From: a virus
Length of the DNA: 23,295 nt
IMG/VR virus record: IMGVR_UViG_3300035698_003458
Coordinates: 1-23,295 of that record
Direction: 5' to 3' (one strand)
Shown here: positions 7,234 to 13,736 of the stretch, in pieces
How the letters are laid out: the number at the start of each line of letters is the position of its first letter
How positions within the stretch are numbered: position 1 is the stretch's first letter
Position numbers and translations under genes: made by a program
The notes under the pieces: model-generated
Database searches by the model: none
What the model saw: only the letters and a program-made list of their open reading frames with translations
What the model was told of the DNA's origin: nothing

Positions 7234-8283
7234 ATGGGCACCACGAATCTCGACAGACTGCGCACCATGCAGGTAAGTTCTGCCACCAAAGAGACGGCGT
7301 ATGACACCGCCCAGGCGGTGGAGACCCAGATCAACTTCAACGCGGGTGTGATCTCGAACGATGAGGTCCAGACCGTCAACGATCAGGACCACATCGGCGG
7401 CACCGAGGAAGCATCTGACGCCGAGCTGTTGGTGCAGAGCGTGTCGCTCCCCTTCGCTCAGAATCGCGTCAAGCCGCATACCCTGGCATTCACCGCCGCG
7501 TATGCTCTGGGCAGTGCGGTGTCTGCGACGGTCGCCGCGACGACATACAAGCATGTGATCACCCCGCAGACGCTCGCGCCCCAGCCTAGCTTTACGCTCG
7601 AAGGGTTGCTGGCGAGTGGCAATCAGATCAAGTATTCCGGCCTGTTCATCGACTCGTTCGGGATAGCCTTCCAGCGCGGCGCGAATCGCTACGTAAACCT
7701 CACCGGCCAGGCTTATGGCTCTGGGACGCAGGTGGCTGGGACCGCCTCCACGGCCGCTATCGCAGAGGGTGGTCTGAATGCGGCCAATGCGGCAGTATGG
7801 TTCGACGCCACCACCTACACCGGCACGACCGGCGATGACTTGGACCTTGCCACCAGCGAGCTGACGAGCGGCCCCACTGCCGACAGCACGAACGTCATCT
7901 CGCTGGACTGGCAGTATCGCAACAATATGGACACCGATTTCCTGTATGAGGTCGGTTCCGGGGTCAAGTTCGGCGGTGACGACAGACTGGCGAGGGATCA
8001 GACGCTGACGCTGGTCAGGCTCTACCAGGATGAGACCTATCGGCCCTACGTCGCAAATCAGACCGAGGTGGCGTTGCAGTGCAAGGCCAAGGGCGCGGAG
8101 ATCGAGACGGGGTTCTACTACGGCATGAACCTGATCTTTCCGCTGCTGCAGATCCAGGACCGCGACGTATCCGAGCAGGGCGGGAGGATGATCGAGACCA
8201 TCGTCTTCCACGTGCTGCAGGATGCCACATACGGCTCTGTGGTTTTGGACGTGTTCAACACGCAGACGGCTTACGCCGGGTAA
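7234..8283 (+). CDS. Major tail (tube) protein
   Basis: This 349-residue protein is expected to stack as hexamers to form the tail tube. The N-terminus carries the SSATKETAYDTA stretch typical of tail-tube proteins of this class (T-K-E-T-x-Y-G/D-T-A). Beta-rich domains follow, with the TLEGLLASGNQIKYSGLFIDSFGI block (about residues 122-145) and a long beta insertion (about 165-215). It ends MIETIVFHVL, then VVLDVFNTQTA. A strong GGAGG at 7222-7226 precedes the ATG, fitting high expression. It is larger than minimal tube proteins (about 200 residues), so an added surface domain is likely. The cassette that follows could act on this protein, but nothing in its sequence proves that. Confidence 0.75.
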   Translation: MGTTNLDRLRTMQVSSATKETAYDTAQAVETQINFNAGVISNDEVQTVNDQDHIGGTEEASDAELLVQSVSLPFAQNRVKPHTLAFTAAYALGSAVSATVAATTYKHVITPQTLAPQPSFTLEGLLASGNQIKYSGLFIDSFGIAFQRGANRYVNLTGQAYGSGTQVAGTASTAAIAEGGLNAANAAVWFDATTYTGTTGDDLDLATSELTSGPTADSTNVISLDWQYRNNMDTDFLYEVGSGVKFGGDDRLARDQTLTLVRLYQDETYRPYVANQTEVALQCKAKGAEIETGFYYGMNLIFPLLQIQDRDVSEQGGRMIETIVFHVLQDATYGSVVLDVFNTQTAYAG

Positions 8284-8297
8284 GTGGCACGGGGGCG

Positions 8298-8361
8298 CCC
8301 CGGTCTGCAGCCGGGGAGGTGCCGCAGGGGGAGCCGGGTGTTGCTGCCGCTCCGCTCCCCC
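8298..8361 (+). terminator. Tandem GC stem-loops after tail-tube gene
   Basis: CCCCGG (8298-8303) pairs with CCGGGG (8311-8316) over a 7-nt loop, and GGGGGAGC (8327-8334) pairs perfectly with GCTCCCCC (8354-8361). No T-tract follows. Together with the promoter-like sequence downstream, these stems look like a transcription boundary, perhaps factor-dependent, separating abundant tail-tube messenger from the accessory cassette. Confidence 0.45.
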
Positions 8362-8381
8362 GCCCCACCCCCAAGTTATCG

Positions 8382-8411
8382 TTGGCTTTCTCCGGGCGGG
8401 TGCCATATATT
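8382..8411 (+). promoter_or_regulatory. Candidate sigma70-type promoter of the glycan cassette
   Basis: TTGGCT (8382-8387; four of six matches to TTGACA) is separated by 18 bases from TATATT (8406-8411; five of six matches to TATAAT). The AT-rich patch stands out in GC-rich surroundings, lies just after the paired stem-loops, and is about 70 bases upstream of the first cassette gene. A start site near 8418 would give a short leader ending in AAGGAGG. It is a plausible but unproven promoter. Confidence 0.4.
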
Positions 8412-8479
8412 AGCCCCGTGGACAGGATGCCTGCAGCGTCCTGGAACTCCCCGCACGCACCAGCTCAAGGAGGCAGCCC

Positions 8480-9622
8480 GTGAGCCGGAAGATTCTCCGC
8501 CGTAAACCCCTGATATCTGTAGCTATGATCGCCCGTAACGAGGCCGAAAACCTTGTGCGGGCGATTCCGTCTGCGTTTGAGTTCGCGGACGAGGTGGTGG
8601 TCCTGGACACTGGGTCCACGGATGGCACGTCCTCGGTCGCCAAGGATCTCGGCGCCCGCGTTGTCCATTATGAGTGGCAGCACCACTTTGCCAAGGCCCG
8701 CAACGTTTCATTCTCCACATGCCGCGGCCAATACATCGTCTGGATGGACCCTGACGAGGTGATCCCAGAGCCCGGCCAGCTGCGCGCCATCGCCGAGGCC
8801 GGCAAGGTGGACGACCTATCCCTCCCCACCTTCATCGGCGCGAGCTACCGTCCTGCAGAGGAAGAGATCCCCGGATACGGTCACGGCTTTCGCGTGACCC
8901 GCTCCCGCATGGTCCGCAACTGCCGTGAGGTGGCATGGCGCTTCCGTGTCCACGAGGGGCTGTATTGGTCGCGTGAGTGTGTGACTCAGACGGCAGACAT
9001 AGCCGTGCACAACCACGGTGTCTCCGCTGTCCACAGTCCCACCGGCCAGGACTACTATTTCGCCCTCCAGGTGCTGGGCCATCGCGAGGACCCCGACGAG
9101 CCGCACTACACGCTCTACCTGGCAGAGTATGCCATCATCCGCAACGGTGACCCCAAGCAGGCGCTGGACTACCTGTCCACCGTGGATCATGGCAAGCTGA
9201 CGAACCCCGAGGAGCTGGAGAAATACTGGCTGCTCGTTGGTCGGTCCTGGAAGGCGTCGGCGATCTATGCGTTCCAGCAGGGCAATGCAGGGGGGGTCCA
9301 GCAGGGCCGGGACAATGCGCTCAAGGCATACTCTCATGCCGTCGAAGCCAAGAACGCCCACCGGGGCACCGTCGAGGCGGCAACGCTCGTGCTGGAGTTG
9401 GGCGAGGCCGATACCTTCCGCACGATCCTCAAGGGCGTGCTGACGGATACACCCGGCGACCTACAGGCCCTATCCATGCAGCGCATCGCCGACCGCCACC
9501 AGGACCCGGCCGTCCTCGCCCAGGCCATCATGGATTACCAGATTGCCACAGCGCGCGGCACGTCCCACGATGACGCCGTGGAGTCGGTCATGGATCACGG
9601 CAAGGAGGCGAGTGATGAGTGA
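8480..9622 (+). CDS. Glycosyltransferase family 2 with helical C-terminal extension
   Basis: This 380-residue cytosolic enzyme should transfer a sugar from a nucleotide donor. The GT-A domain occupies about residues 9-200: ISVAMIARNEAENL (12-25), VVVLDTGSTDGT (39-50), FAKARNVSF (70-78) and the metal-binding DPDE at 90-93. The usual DADE is changed to DPDE, which keeps both acids. RVHEGLYW (about 155-162) matches the acceptor-side motif of WaaE-like GT2 proteins, where RVHE is common. The remainder is helical and TPR-like (DNALKAYSHAVEAKNAHRG). Translation starts at GTG 8480 behind AAGGAGG with a six-base gap. It is the first gene of the cassette and overlaps the next gene by eight bases. Donor and acceptor are unknown. 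Confidence 0.85.
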   Translation: MSRKILRRKPLISVAMIARNEAENLVRAIPSAFEFADEVVVLDTGSTDGTSSVAKDLGARVVHYEWQHHFAKARNVSFSTCRGQYIVWMDPDEVIPEPGQLRAIAEAGKVDDLSLPTFIGASYRPAEEEIPGYGHGFRVTRSRMVRNCREVAWRFRVHEGLYWSRECVTQTADIAVHNHGVSAVHSPTGQDYYFALQVLGHREDPDEPHYTLYLAEYAIIRNGDPKQALDYLSTVDHGKLTNPEELEKYWLLVGRSWKASAIYAFQQGNAGGVQQGRDNALKAYSHAVEAKNAHRGTVEAATLVLELGEADTFRTILKGVLTDTPGDLQALSMQRIADRHQDPAVLAQAIMDYQIATARGTSHDDAVESVMDHGKEASDE

Positions 9623-10412
9623 GCGCGTGAGAGTCGTCATACCGGCGCGGGTCAGAGATTCTGGCGACGAGAGATGGCGCAACCTGTGCGCGTGCCTGAC
9701 GGCATTGAGGGCCGCAGCATACAAGACGGATGCACTCATTGAGGCGGTCGTGGCCGAACATGACAACGAGTGTCGCCTCCGCGCGATGCTCGATAGTTTT
9801 GGGGTGGCCCATGTGCCCGTGGGAGAAGGCGACGGGGAGACGCCATTCTCGCGTGCCAGGGCGCTGAACGCTGGCGTTCGTGCCGAGGTGTTCGAGGGGA
9901 CACCGAACGACGACAGCGGCGCTTTGGGTCACCCCACACTGCTCTGTCTGCTGGATGCGGATATCTGGGTCCGCGACCACTGGCTGGATCAGTGCGTCAA
10001 GGCCATTCGGCAATCCCGCGAGGCCGATAACTGGTCTGGGGCCGTGCTGCCCTATGACCGCGCCTTCTATCTGGACCAGGAGTCCACCAGGAGGCTACGG
10101 GATCACACCGGGCCCCACTCCGACATCCGCAATCTCAACGGCACGCCATACCACTCCCAGGGCGGCTGTATCTGGATCGATCCCGAGCTATACGCGAAGA
10201 TCGGCGGCCACTCTGAGGCGTATGTCGGCTGGGGATCCCTCGATAGGGATTTCTTCGCCAAGCTACTGGACGCCAAGGTCAACGTGCAGCGCATCCCACA
10301 GCCGCTAATCCACATGTGGCACCCTGAGCCGGACAAGTCCAACGCCCAGGCCAACTCGGGGCGATACAAGGCCGCCAACATCATCTCAGAAGAGGACATC
10401 GCCAAGCTATGA
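9615..10412 (+). CDS. GT-A glycosyltransferase with galactosyltransferase-like C-terminus
   Basis: This 265-residue protein starts at ATG 9615, six bases after GGAGG at 9604-9608, rather than at the upstream in-frame ATG 9543. It opens with RVRVVIPARVRD, a divergent GT2 start. FSRARALNAGV (78-88) and LLDADIWV with the DAD metal site at 114-116 follow. The later block GGCIWIDPELYAKIGGHSE followed by GWGSLDRDFFAKL (about 182-215) is the pattern of the GT7 C-terminal domain, in which a G-W-G-x-E/D-D motif sits at the active site. HMWHPEP (about 233-239) may supply a metal-binding His. It overlaps the previous gene by eight bases and the sulfotransferase-like gene by ATGA. A hexosyl or N-acetylhexosaminyl transferase is the likely class. 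Confidence 0.75.
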   Translation: MSERVRVVIPARVRDSGDERWRNLCACLTALRAAAYKTDALIEAVVAEHDNECRLRAMLDSFGVAHVPVGEGDGETPFSRARALNAGVRAEVFEGTPNDDSGALGHPTLLCLLDADIWVRDHWLDQCVKAIRQSREADNWSGAVLPYDRAFYLDQESTRRLRDHTGPHSDIRNLNGTPYHSQGGCIWIDPELYAKIGGHSEAYVGWGSLDRDFFAKLLDAKVNVQRIPQPLIHMWHPEPDKSNAQANSGRYKAANIISEEDIAKL

Positions 10413-10975
10413 ACCGGGCAATCATCGGGCTGGGCCCTGGCCGCTGTGGCTCCGCGTCGTTCGCTGCCCTGCTGGGCTCACAGGACGGCGTGGTGGCGAC
10501 GCACTCATGCCCGGTGTATCCGCATGGCCGGGAAGGCTGCAGCGGCATACGGGCGCCCTGGGCTCGCGTGGAGGACCTTCTGGAGGATCCCAAGGCCACT
10601 GATGCCAAAGCTGTGGTGGATTCTGGTCCCTACTGGCTGCACATCCTGGTTGACGGTGCGGACAAGCCGGGGCGCATCTGCGTGCTGTGGCGTCCCGTCT
10701 CGCACGTGGTGACATCGATGGTCAGGACGGACTACTGGTCCAAGCTCTCCCTCGTTGACGGCTTCGCGGCCATCCACACGTCTGCCTTGGATTACGTCAG
10801 AGGCTACTACGACAAAGCCTGCCGGCTGGCCTGCCAGTGGCCGGATATCGTCCGGTTTGTGGACGCCGAGAGGCTGTCAGATGCCCAATACACCGACGAC
10901 CTGCTGGAATGGCTCGAAATACCGCGCACGTCGGCGGACATACACCATCTCAACCGGAGTGACTCCCATGCTTAA
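10409..10975 (+). CDS. Sulfotransferase-like P-loop protein
   Basis: This 188-residue protein begins IIGLGPGRCGSASFAALL. The G-P-G-R-C-G-S-x-S loop (residues 9-17) matches the 5'-phosphosulfate-binding loop of PAPS-dependent sulfotransferases (family form G-x-x-R-x-G-[ST]-[ST]). ICVLWRPVSHVVTSM (about 90-104) resembles the 3'-phosphate-binding R-D/x-P...S segment. It is shorter than the usual 250-300 residues, so it is a minimal or divergent member; a kinase-like P-loop is less likely because the loop lacks the Walker GK[ST]. It overlaps its upstream glycosyltransferase by ATGA and the next by eight bases, so it is translated as part of the glycan cassette. Sulfate transfer to a sugar hydroxyl is the simplest role, with PAPS supplied by the host. 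Confidence 0.65.
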   Translation: MNRAIIGLGPGRCGSASFAALLGSQDGVVATHSCPVYPHGREGCSGIRAPWARVEDLLEDPKATDAKAVVDSGPYWLHILVDGADKPGRICVLWRPVSHVVTSMVRTDYWSKLSLVDGFAAIHTSALDYVRGYYDKACRLACQWPDIVRFVDAERLSDAQYTDDLLEWLEIPRTSADIHHLNRSDSHA

Positions 10976-11822
10976 GACTCCCCCCGTTGCGCAGGATGCC
11001 GCCGAGATCATCGCCCGGGGCCGAACGCCCGACATGATGACCAGCCAGGTGACGGCACTGCTCTACACGTCGCATAGGGTGTCGGCGTTCCAGCGGCTGA
11101 TGGACTCATGGGGGAATCGGCGGATGCCGTTGATGATCGCCGATGCATCTGATGGTGGATACGTCAGAGGGCAGGACATCCCGGATGGGTGCCTCACTAT
11201 CCCAGTGGAGCGGGAATACCCCATGGGCGCCTGCCTGAGAGAGCTCCTGAGCCTGGTCGCGACCCCATACTTCACCGTCCTAATGGACGATTGGGTCATG
11301 TCGCCCATGATCGCTATCGAGAAGCTGGCGGCGGTCTGCGAGTCTGGCGGATACACTCTCGTCTCTGGGCGCGTCCTTGATCTACCCAAGACCGCGGGTC
11401 AGGCCAGCGCCATCCGGCAAGACATCGCCATCGCGTCGATCGCCAAGACCTCCGACGACAGCGACGACATGGAACTGCGGCTGGCTCCTGTGGATTGGGA
11501 CCCCGGCGTCAGCGTCGCCCCGGCCAGCATCGTCTCGTCTCACTACGTCGCCCGCACAAGCTCCATCCTCAACCGCGGCGGGTGGTCGCCCAATCTCGCC
11601 AGTTGCCACCATCTGGACCTGTGCCTCTCTCTCCGGGACGATGCTTACCCCGTTGGTGTGACGGGTATCTCGATGGTCAACCATGGGCCCACGGATGCCA
11701 TGCCGGCTTACGACGCCATGCGGGCCGAGGGGATCCATCTCGGGCGCGCTGGGCTGATGCAGAAATATGGCGTCAAGCGCGTTGTCGGGCTGGAGATGTG
11801 GGAGAGTGGGGAGCCATCATGA
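10968..11822 (+). CDS. Putative GT-A fold glycosyltransferase
   Basis: This 284-residue protein starts at ATG 10968, eight bases after GGAG at 10956-10959; a longer in-frame opening from 10755 would run deep into the sulfotransferase-like gene and is rejected. VTALLYTSHRVSAFQRLMDS (about 24-43) is the first strand and helix of a GT-A fold. LMIADASDGGY follows, then ATPYFTVLMDDW, with M106-D107-D108 in the place of the DxD metal motif. Later SSHYVARTSSILNRGGW and the HHLDLCLSL block (about 185-222) match the acceptor and catalytic region of GalNAc-transferase-like relatives, where an E/H-D pair is expected. HLDL replaces the usual EDxxF. The ATGA overlap couples it to the next small gene. Substrate unknown. 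Confidence 0.65.
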   Translation: MLKTPPVAQDAAEIIARGRTPDMMTSQVTALLYTSHRVSAFQRLMDSWGNRRMPLMIADASDGGYVRGQDIPDGCLTIPVEREYPMGACLRELLSLVATPYFTVLMDDWVMSPMIAIEKLAAVCESGGYTLVSGRVLDLPKTAGQASAIRQDIAIASIAKTSDDSDDMELRLAPVDWDPGVSVAPASIVSSHYVARTSSILNRGGWSPNLASCHHLDLCLSLRDDAYPVGVTGISMVNHGPTDAMPAYDAMRAEGIHLGRAGLMQKYGVKRVVGLEMWESGEPS

Positions 11823-12055
11823 GCGCGGAACTGATCACCAAGGCCAGGGCAGACCTCTGGGAGATATCTCCACCGGATAAAATACCAGAGTCTCTCTTTG
11901 ATGCGCTGGAGGTGCCGCGCGGCGGGGGTCTGTGCAGTCTGAACCCTGCGTTTTGGGATTTCGTGACGAGCCGAGGCATGGTACACAAGGCGACAACGAT
12001 GAAGACGCTCCACGAACTCCTCGATCTCCGCGAGGAGTTCGAGAATGCCGAGTGA
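11819..12055 (+). CDS. Small hypothetical protein in cassette
   Basis: This 78-residue protein is not recognised. It starts at ATGA 11819 behind GGGGAG at 11808-11813. It is mostly helical, with an acidic helical tail MKTLHELLDLREEFENAE. There is no signal peptide or membrane segment. Its 3' coding end doubles as a perfect hairpin that covers the ribosome site of the next gene, so it may serve partly as a regulatory leader peptide-like gene. The only support for coding is tight coupling on both sides. Confidence 0.5.
   Translation: MSAELITKARADLWEISPPDKIPESLFDALEVPRGGGLCSLNPAFWDFVTSRGMVHKATTMKTLHELLDLREEFENAE
12013..12041 (+). promoter_or_regulatory. Perfect 11-bp hairpin covering a ribosome binding site
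   Basis: CGAACTCCTCG (12013-12023) is the exact reverse complement of CGAGGAGTTCG (12031-12041), with a 7-nt loop. The 3' arm contains GAGGAG (12032-12037), the ribosome site for the ATG at 12045. Folded messenger would block initiation of the Cys/His gene unless ribosomes translating the upstream gene open the stem, a classic translational-coupling arrangement. Confidence 0.6.
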
Positions 12056-12347
12056 TCATGGCCGCGACCCCAGGTGGCTCGAATGGTTCGCCAAGCGCCC
12101 AGAGTCCCAGGAGTGCCTATTCTGCACCCTCCAGGCGGCGGACACCTGTCACATTGAGCACGGGTCAAACCGCAAGACGGATTTCCTGGTCTACCGGGCA
12201 TGCCATGACCACCACATGGCCGTAGACCACCAGCCGCGCCACGGAGAGGTCAAGATCCTACGAGAGCAGGAGATCCGGCACGCCCTGGCAGAGTGGTGCA
12301 CGTTTACGCTGTCGAGGCTCATTCTGGAATACAGGGGCGAGATATGA
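12045..12347 (+). CDS. Small Cys/His putative zinc protein, HNH-like
   Basis: This 100-residue protein carries C24-x2-C27, then C35-H36-I37-E38-H39-G, then C53-H54-D-H56-H57, plus further histidines. The order CxxC ... H-I-x-H-G ... C-x2-H-H resembles compact HNH/treble-clef zinc modules of phage origin, in which the first His region is catalytic and the C-x2-H/C pair binds zinc. The catalytic Asn of a classic HNH is not evident, so nuclease activity is uncertain and a structural or regulatory zinc finger is possible. It overlaps the previous gene by 11 bases and the next by ATGA. Its ribosome site is buried in a perfect hairpin. A homing-type or DNA-repair origin would be unusual within a glycan cassette. 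Confidence 0.5.
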   Translation: MPSDHGRDPRWLEWFAKRPESQECLFCTLQAADTCHIEHGSNRKTDFLVYRACHDHHMAVDHQPRHGEVKILREQEIRHALAEWCTFTLSRLILEYRGEI

Positions 12348-12520
12348 CCATCGGGGACGCAGTTGCGATTGTAGGTGCTGCCTGGGCTTTAGCATGGATC
12401 GTAGTGGTGATCATCCGGGAGCCTGGGCGAGTGCTGGGCATCATGGCGGACAAGCCCGTGGTGGATCCGCGCGAGACGAAAGTGTTCGACGCTGCACGCC
12501 GCACAACTCGCCCAGAGTGA
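12344..12520 (+). CDS. One-helix membrane protein
   Basis: This 58-residue protein starts at ATGA 12344. Residues 3-25 (GDAVAIVGAAWALAWIVVVI region) form one hydrophobic helix followed by a basic-acidic tail (IREPGRVLG, then DPRETKVFDAARRTTRPE). By the positive-inside rule the C-terminus would face the cytoplasm. The function is not recognised. In this cassette it could anchor partners at the inner membrane, or be an unrelated small phage gene such as a holin-like or exclusion protein. Confidence 0.5.
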   Translation: MTIGDAVAIVGAAWALAWIVVVIIREPGRVLGIMADKPVVDPRETKVFDAARRTTRPE

Positions 12521-12531
12521 AAGGCGATCCC

Positions 12532-12765
12532 ATGAACGCAGGGCGACTGGCTGAGCTTATCGCCAAGTCCCACAGGGGCAGTCTCACTCCAGAGGAGCAG
12601 GGGGAGCTGGATCGGTGGCAGATGGAGTCGATAAGCGCCGTCTCGGGAACCTCTGCGGCTTACCGCGACGATGCTGCGCGCATGATAGCGAAGGAGGTTG
12701 ACGGGGTCATCATCGAGAAATACAAGGCCATCTACGGCACCAATGGCGAGGCGGTCACCCCATGA
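12532..12765 (+). CDS. Small helical hypothetical protein
   Basis: This 77-residue protein is not recognised. It begins at ATG 12532 shortly after an AAGG-containing site; a longer reading from 12394 overlaps the membrane-protein gene and lacks a good ribosome site. The sequence is helical and charged (RLAELIAKSHRGSLTPEEQ, then ARMIAKEVDGVIIEKY). It has no Cys, membrane or signal segment. The end is coupled by ATGA to the first CgeB-like glycosyltransferase. Confidence 0.5.
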   Translation: MNAGRLAELIAKSHRGSLTPEEQGELDRWQMESISAVSGTSAAYRDDAARMIAKEVDGVIIEKYKAIYGTNGEAVTP

Positions 12766-13736
12766 GAGTCCTGTGGCTCACCATCGACCAGACTACCGCA
12801 GTGATGCAATATTTTCTCACGCTCCGAGAGGAGTGCACCAAGCAGGCCGAGCTTGCTGGGTGGGATATCGACGTGCGAATGCGCGACGTGCCCAACCCGC
12901 GCGGTTGGTGGCTGAATAAGGCAGACCGCGATGAGGCGTGGTGCCCGGCCATCACAACCGCCGGGGAGTTGAATAGTTACGACCTCGTCTATACCGACTT
13001 TGGCAGCGCGTTCCAGTGGGAGCCGTGGACGGAATACCGCGGCGTCTGGGCTCAATCTATTGACGACACGCACGGGCCCATCAGGCAGGATAGGATCAAG
13101 CGCGCCACGAAGGAGGGCGGTGAGAGTTGGATTGCCCATCAGGCGCCGTTCAAGAAGCGTTTCCCTGGAGCGGCATACCGATGGCTCCCATTCTCTGCCG
13201 ACCCGGAGGTGTTCAAGCCCCTCGTGCCGTGGGATGAGCGCGAGCGTGGCGTGTTACTGAGTGGGGCACTGAGCCGGGGCGGATACCCGGTCCGGTGGGC
13301 GACAAGGGCAGCTCTTCAGGGCCTCCCGTGGTTCCACTATATCGAGCGCCCCCAAGAGGTTCAGGACGGAACCACGGGCCCGCGTGGTGTCGATTACGCG
13401 CGGTGGCTGTCTTCCTACATCGCCGGGGCGTCATGCTGCTCGGTAAACGAGCACACGCTCTGCAAGACGTTCGAGATATTGGCATGCAGGACCGCGCTAC
13501 TACAGGACCGGGTGCCGGAAATGGCCGAGCTTGGCTTCCGGGCTGGCAAGCACTACGAGCTGATCGAGAAGGGTAGCGACATCAAGTCCATTGCAGATGA
13601 GCTTGTGCGCGACGATGCGCGAGCGGAGGACATAGCCAGTGCTGGGATGGAGCACGTGATCGCCAACCACACCATCCGGCACCGTGCTGCGTTATGGATG
13701 GAACTCGTGGAAGCTGCTGTCAGGGAATCAAGATGA
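12762..13736 (+). CDS. GT-B glycosyltransferase, CgeB-like (copy 1)
   Basis: This 324-residue protein has the two-domain look of CgeB/Glyco_trans_1_2 enzymes. It has an N-terminal Rossmann start MRVLWLTID, a linker at PFSADPEVFKPL (about 146-157), and a C-terminal domain with a YARWLSSYIAG segment and CSVNEHTLCKTFEILACRTALL. The K-x-F/Y-E-x-x-A-x-x-x-A-L-L motif there carries the donor-phosphate-contacting Glu region. ELGFRAGKHYELI and a terminal helix ending NHTIRHRA complete it, matching the family ending (H-T-x-x-x-R). It is coupled by ATGA on both sides. It is a clear tandem paralogue of the next gene, sharing the start, linker, G-P-R-G-x-x-Y segment and ending. Donor sugar unknown. Confidence 0.8.
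   Translation: MRVLWLTIDQTTAVMQYFLTLREECTKQAELAGWDIDVRMRDVPNPRGWWLNKADRDEAWCPAITTAGELNSYDLVYTDFGSAFQWEPWTEYRGVWAQSIDDTHGPIRQDRIKRATKEGGESWIAHQAPFKKRFPGAAYRWLPFSADPEVFKPLVPWDERERGVLLSGALSRGGYPVRWATRAALQGLPWFHYIERPQEVQDGTTGPRGVDYARWLSSYIAGASCCSVNEHTLCKTFEILACRTALLQDRVPEMAELGFRAGKHYELIEKGSDIKSIADELVRDDARAEDIASAGMEHVIANHTIRHRAALWMELVEAAVRESR

Noticed and set aside
10755-10967. Longer N-terminus for the GT-A protein at 10968
   Set aside because: The extension lies in the wrong frame over the sulfotransferase-like gene, with Thr/Arg/Trp-rich nonsense composition; ATG 10968 has GGAG at a good distance.
12532-12765. Possible FecR-like regulator, from the LTPEEQGELDRW segment
   Set aside because: The similarity is a single short helix and the rest of the protein is unlike that family.
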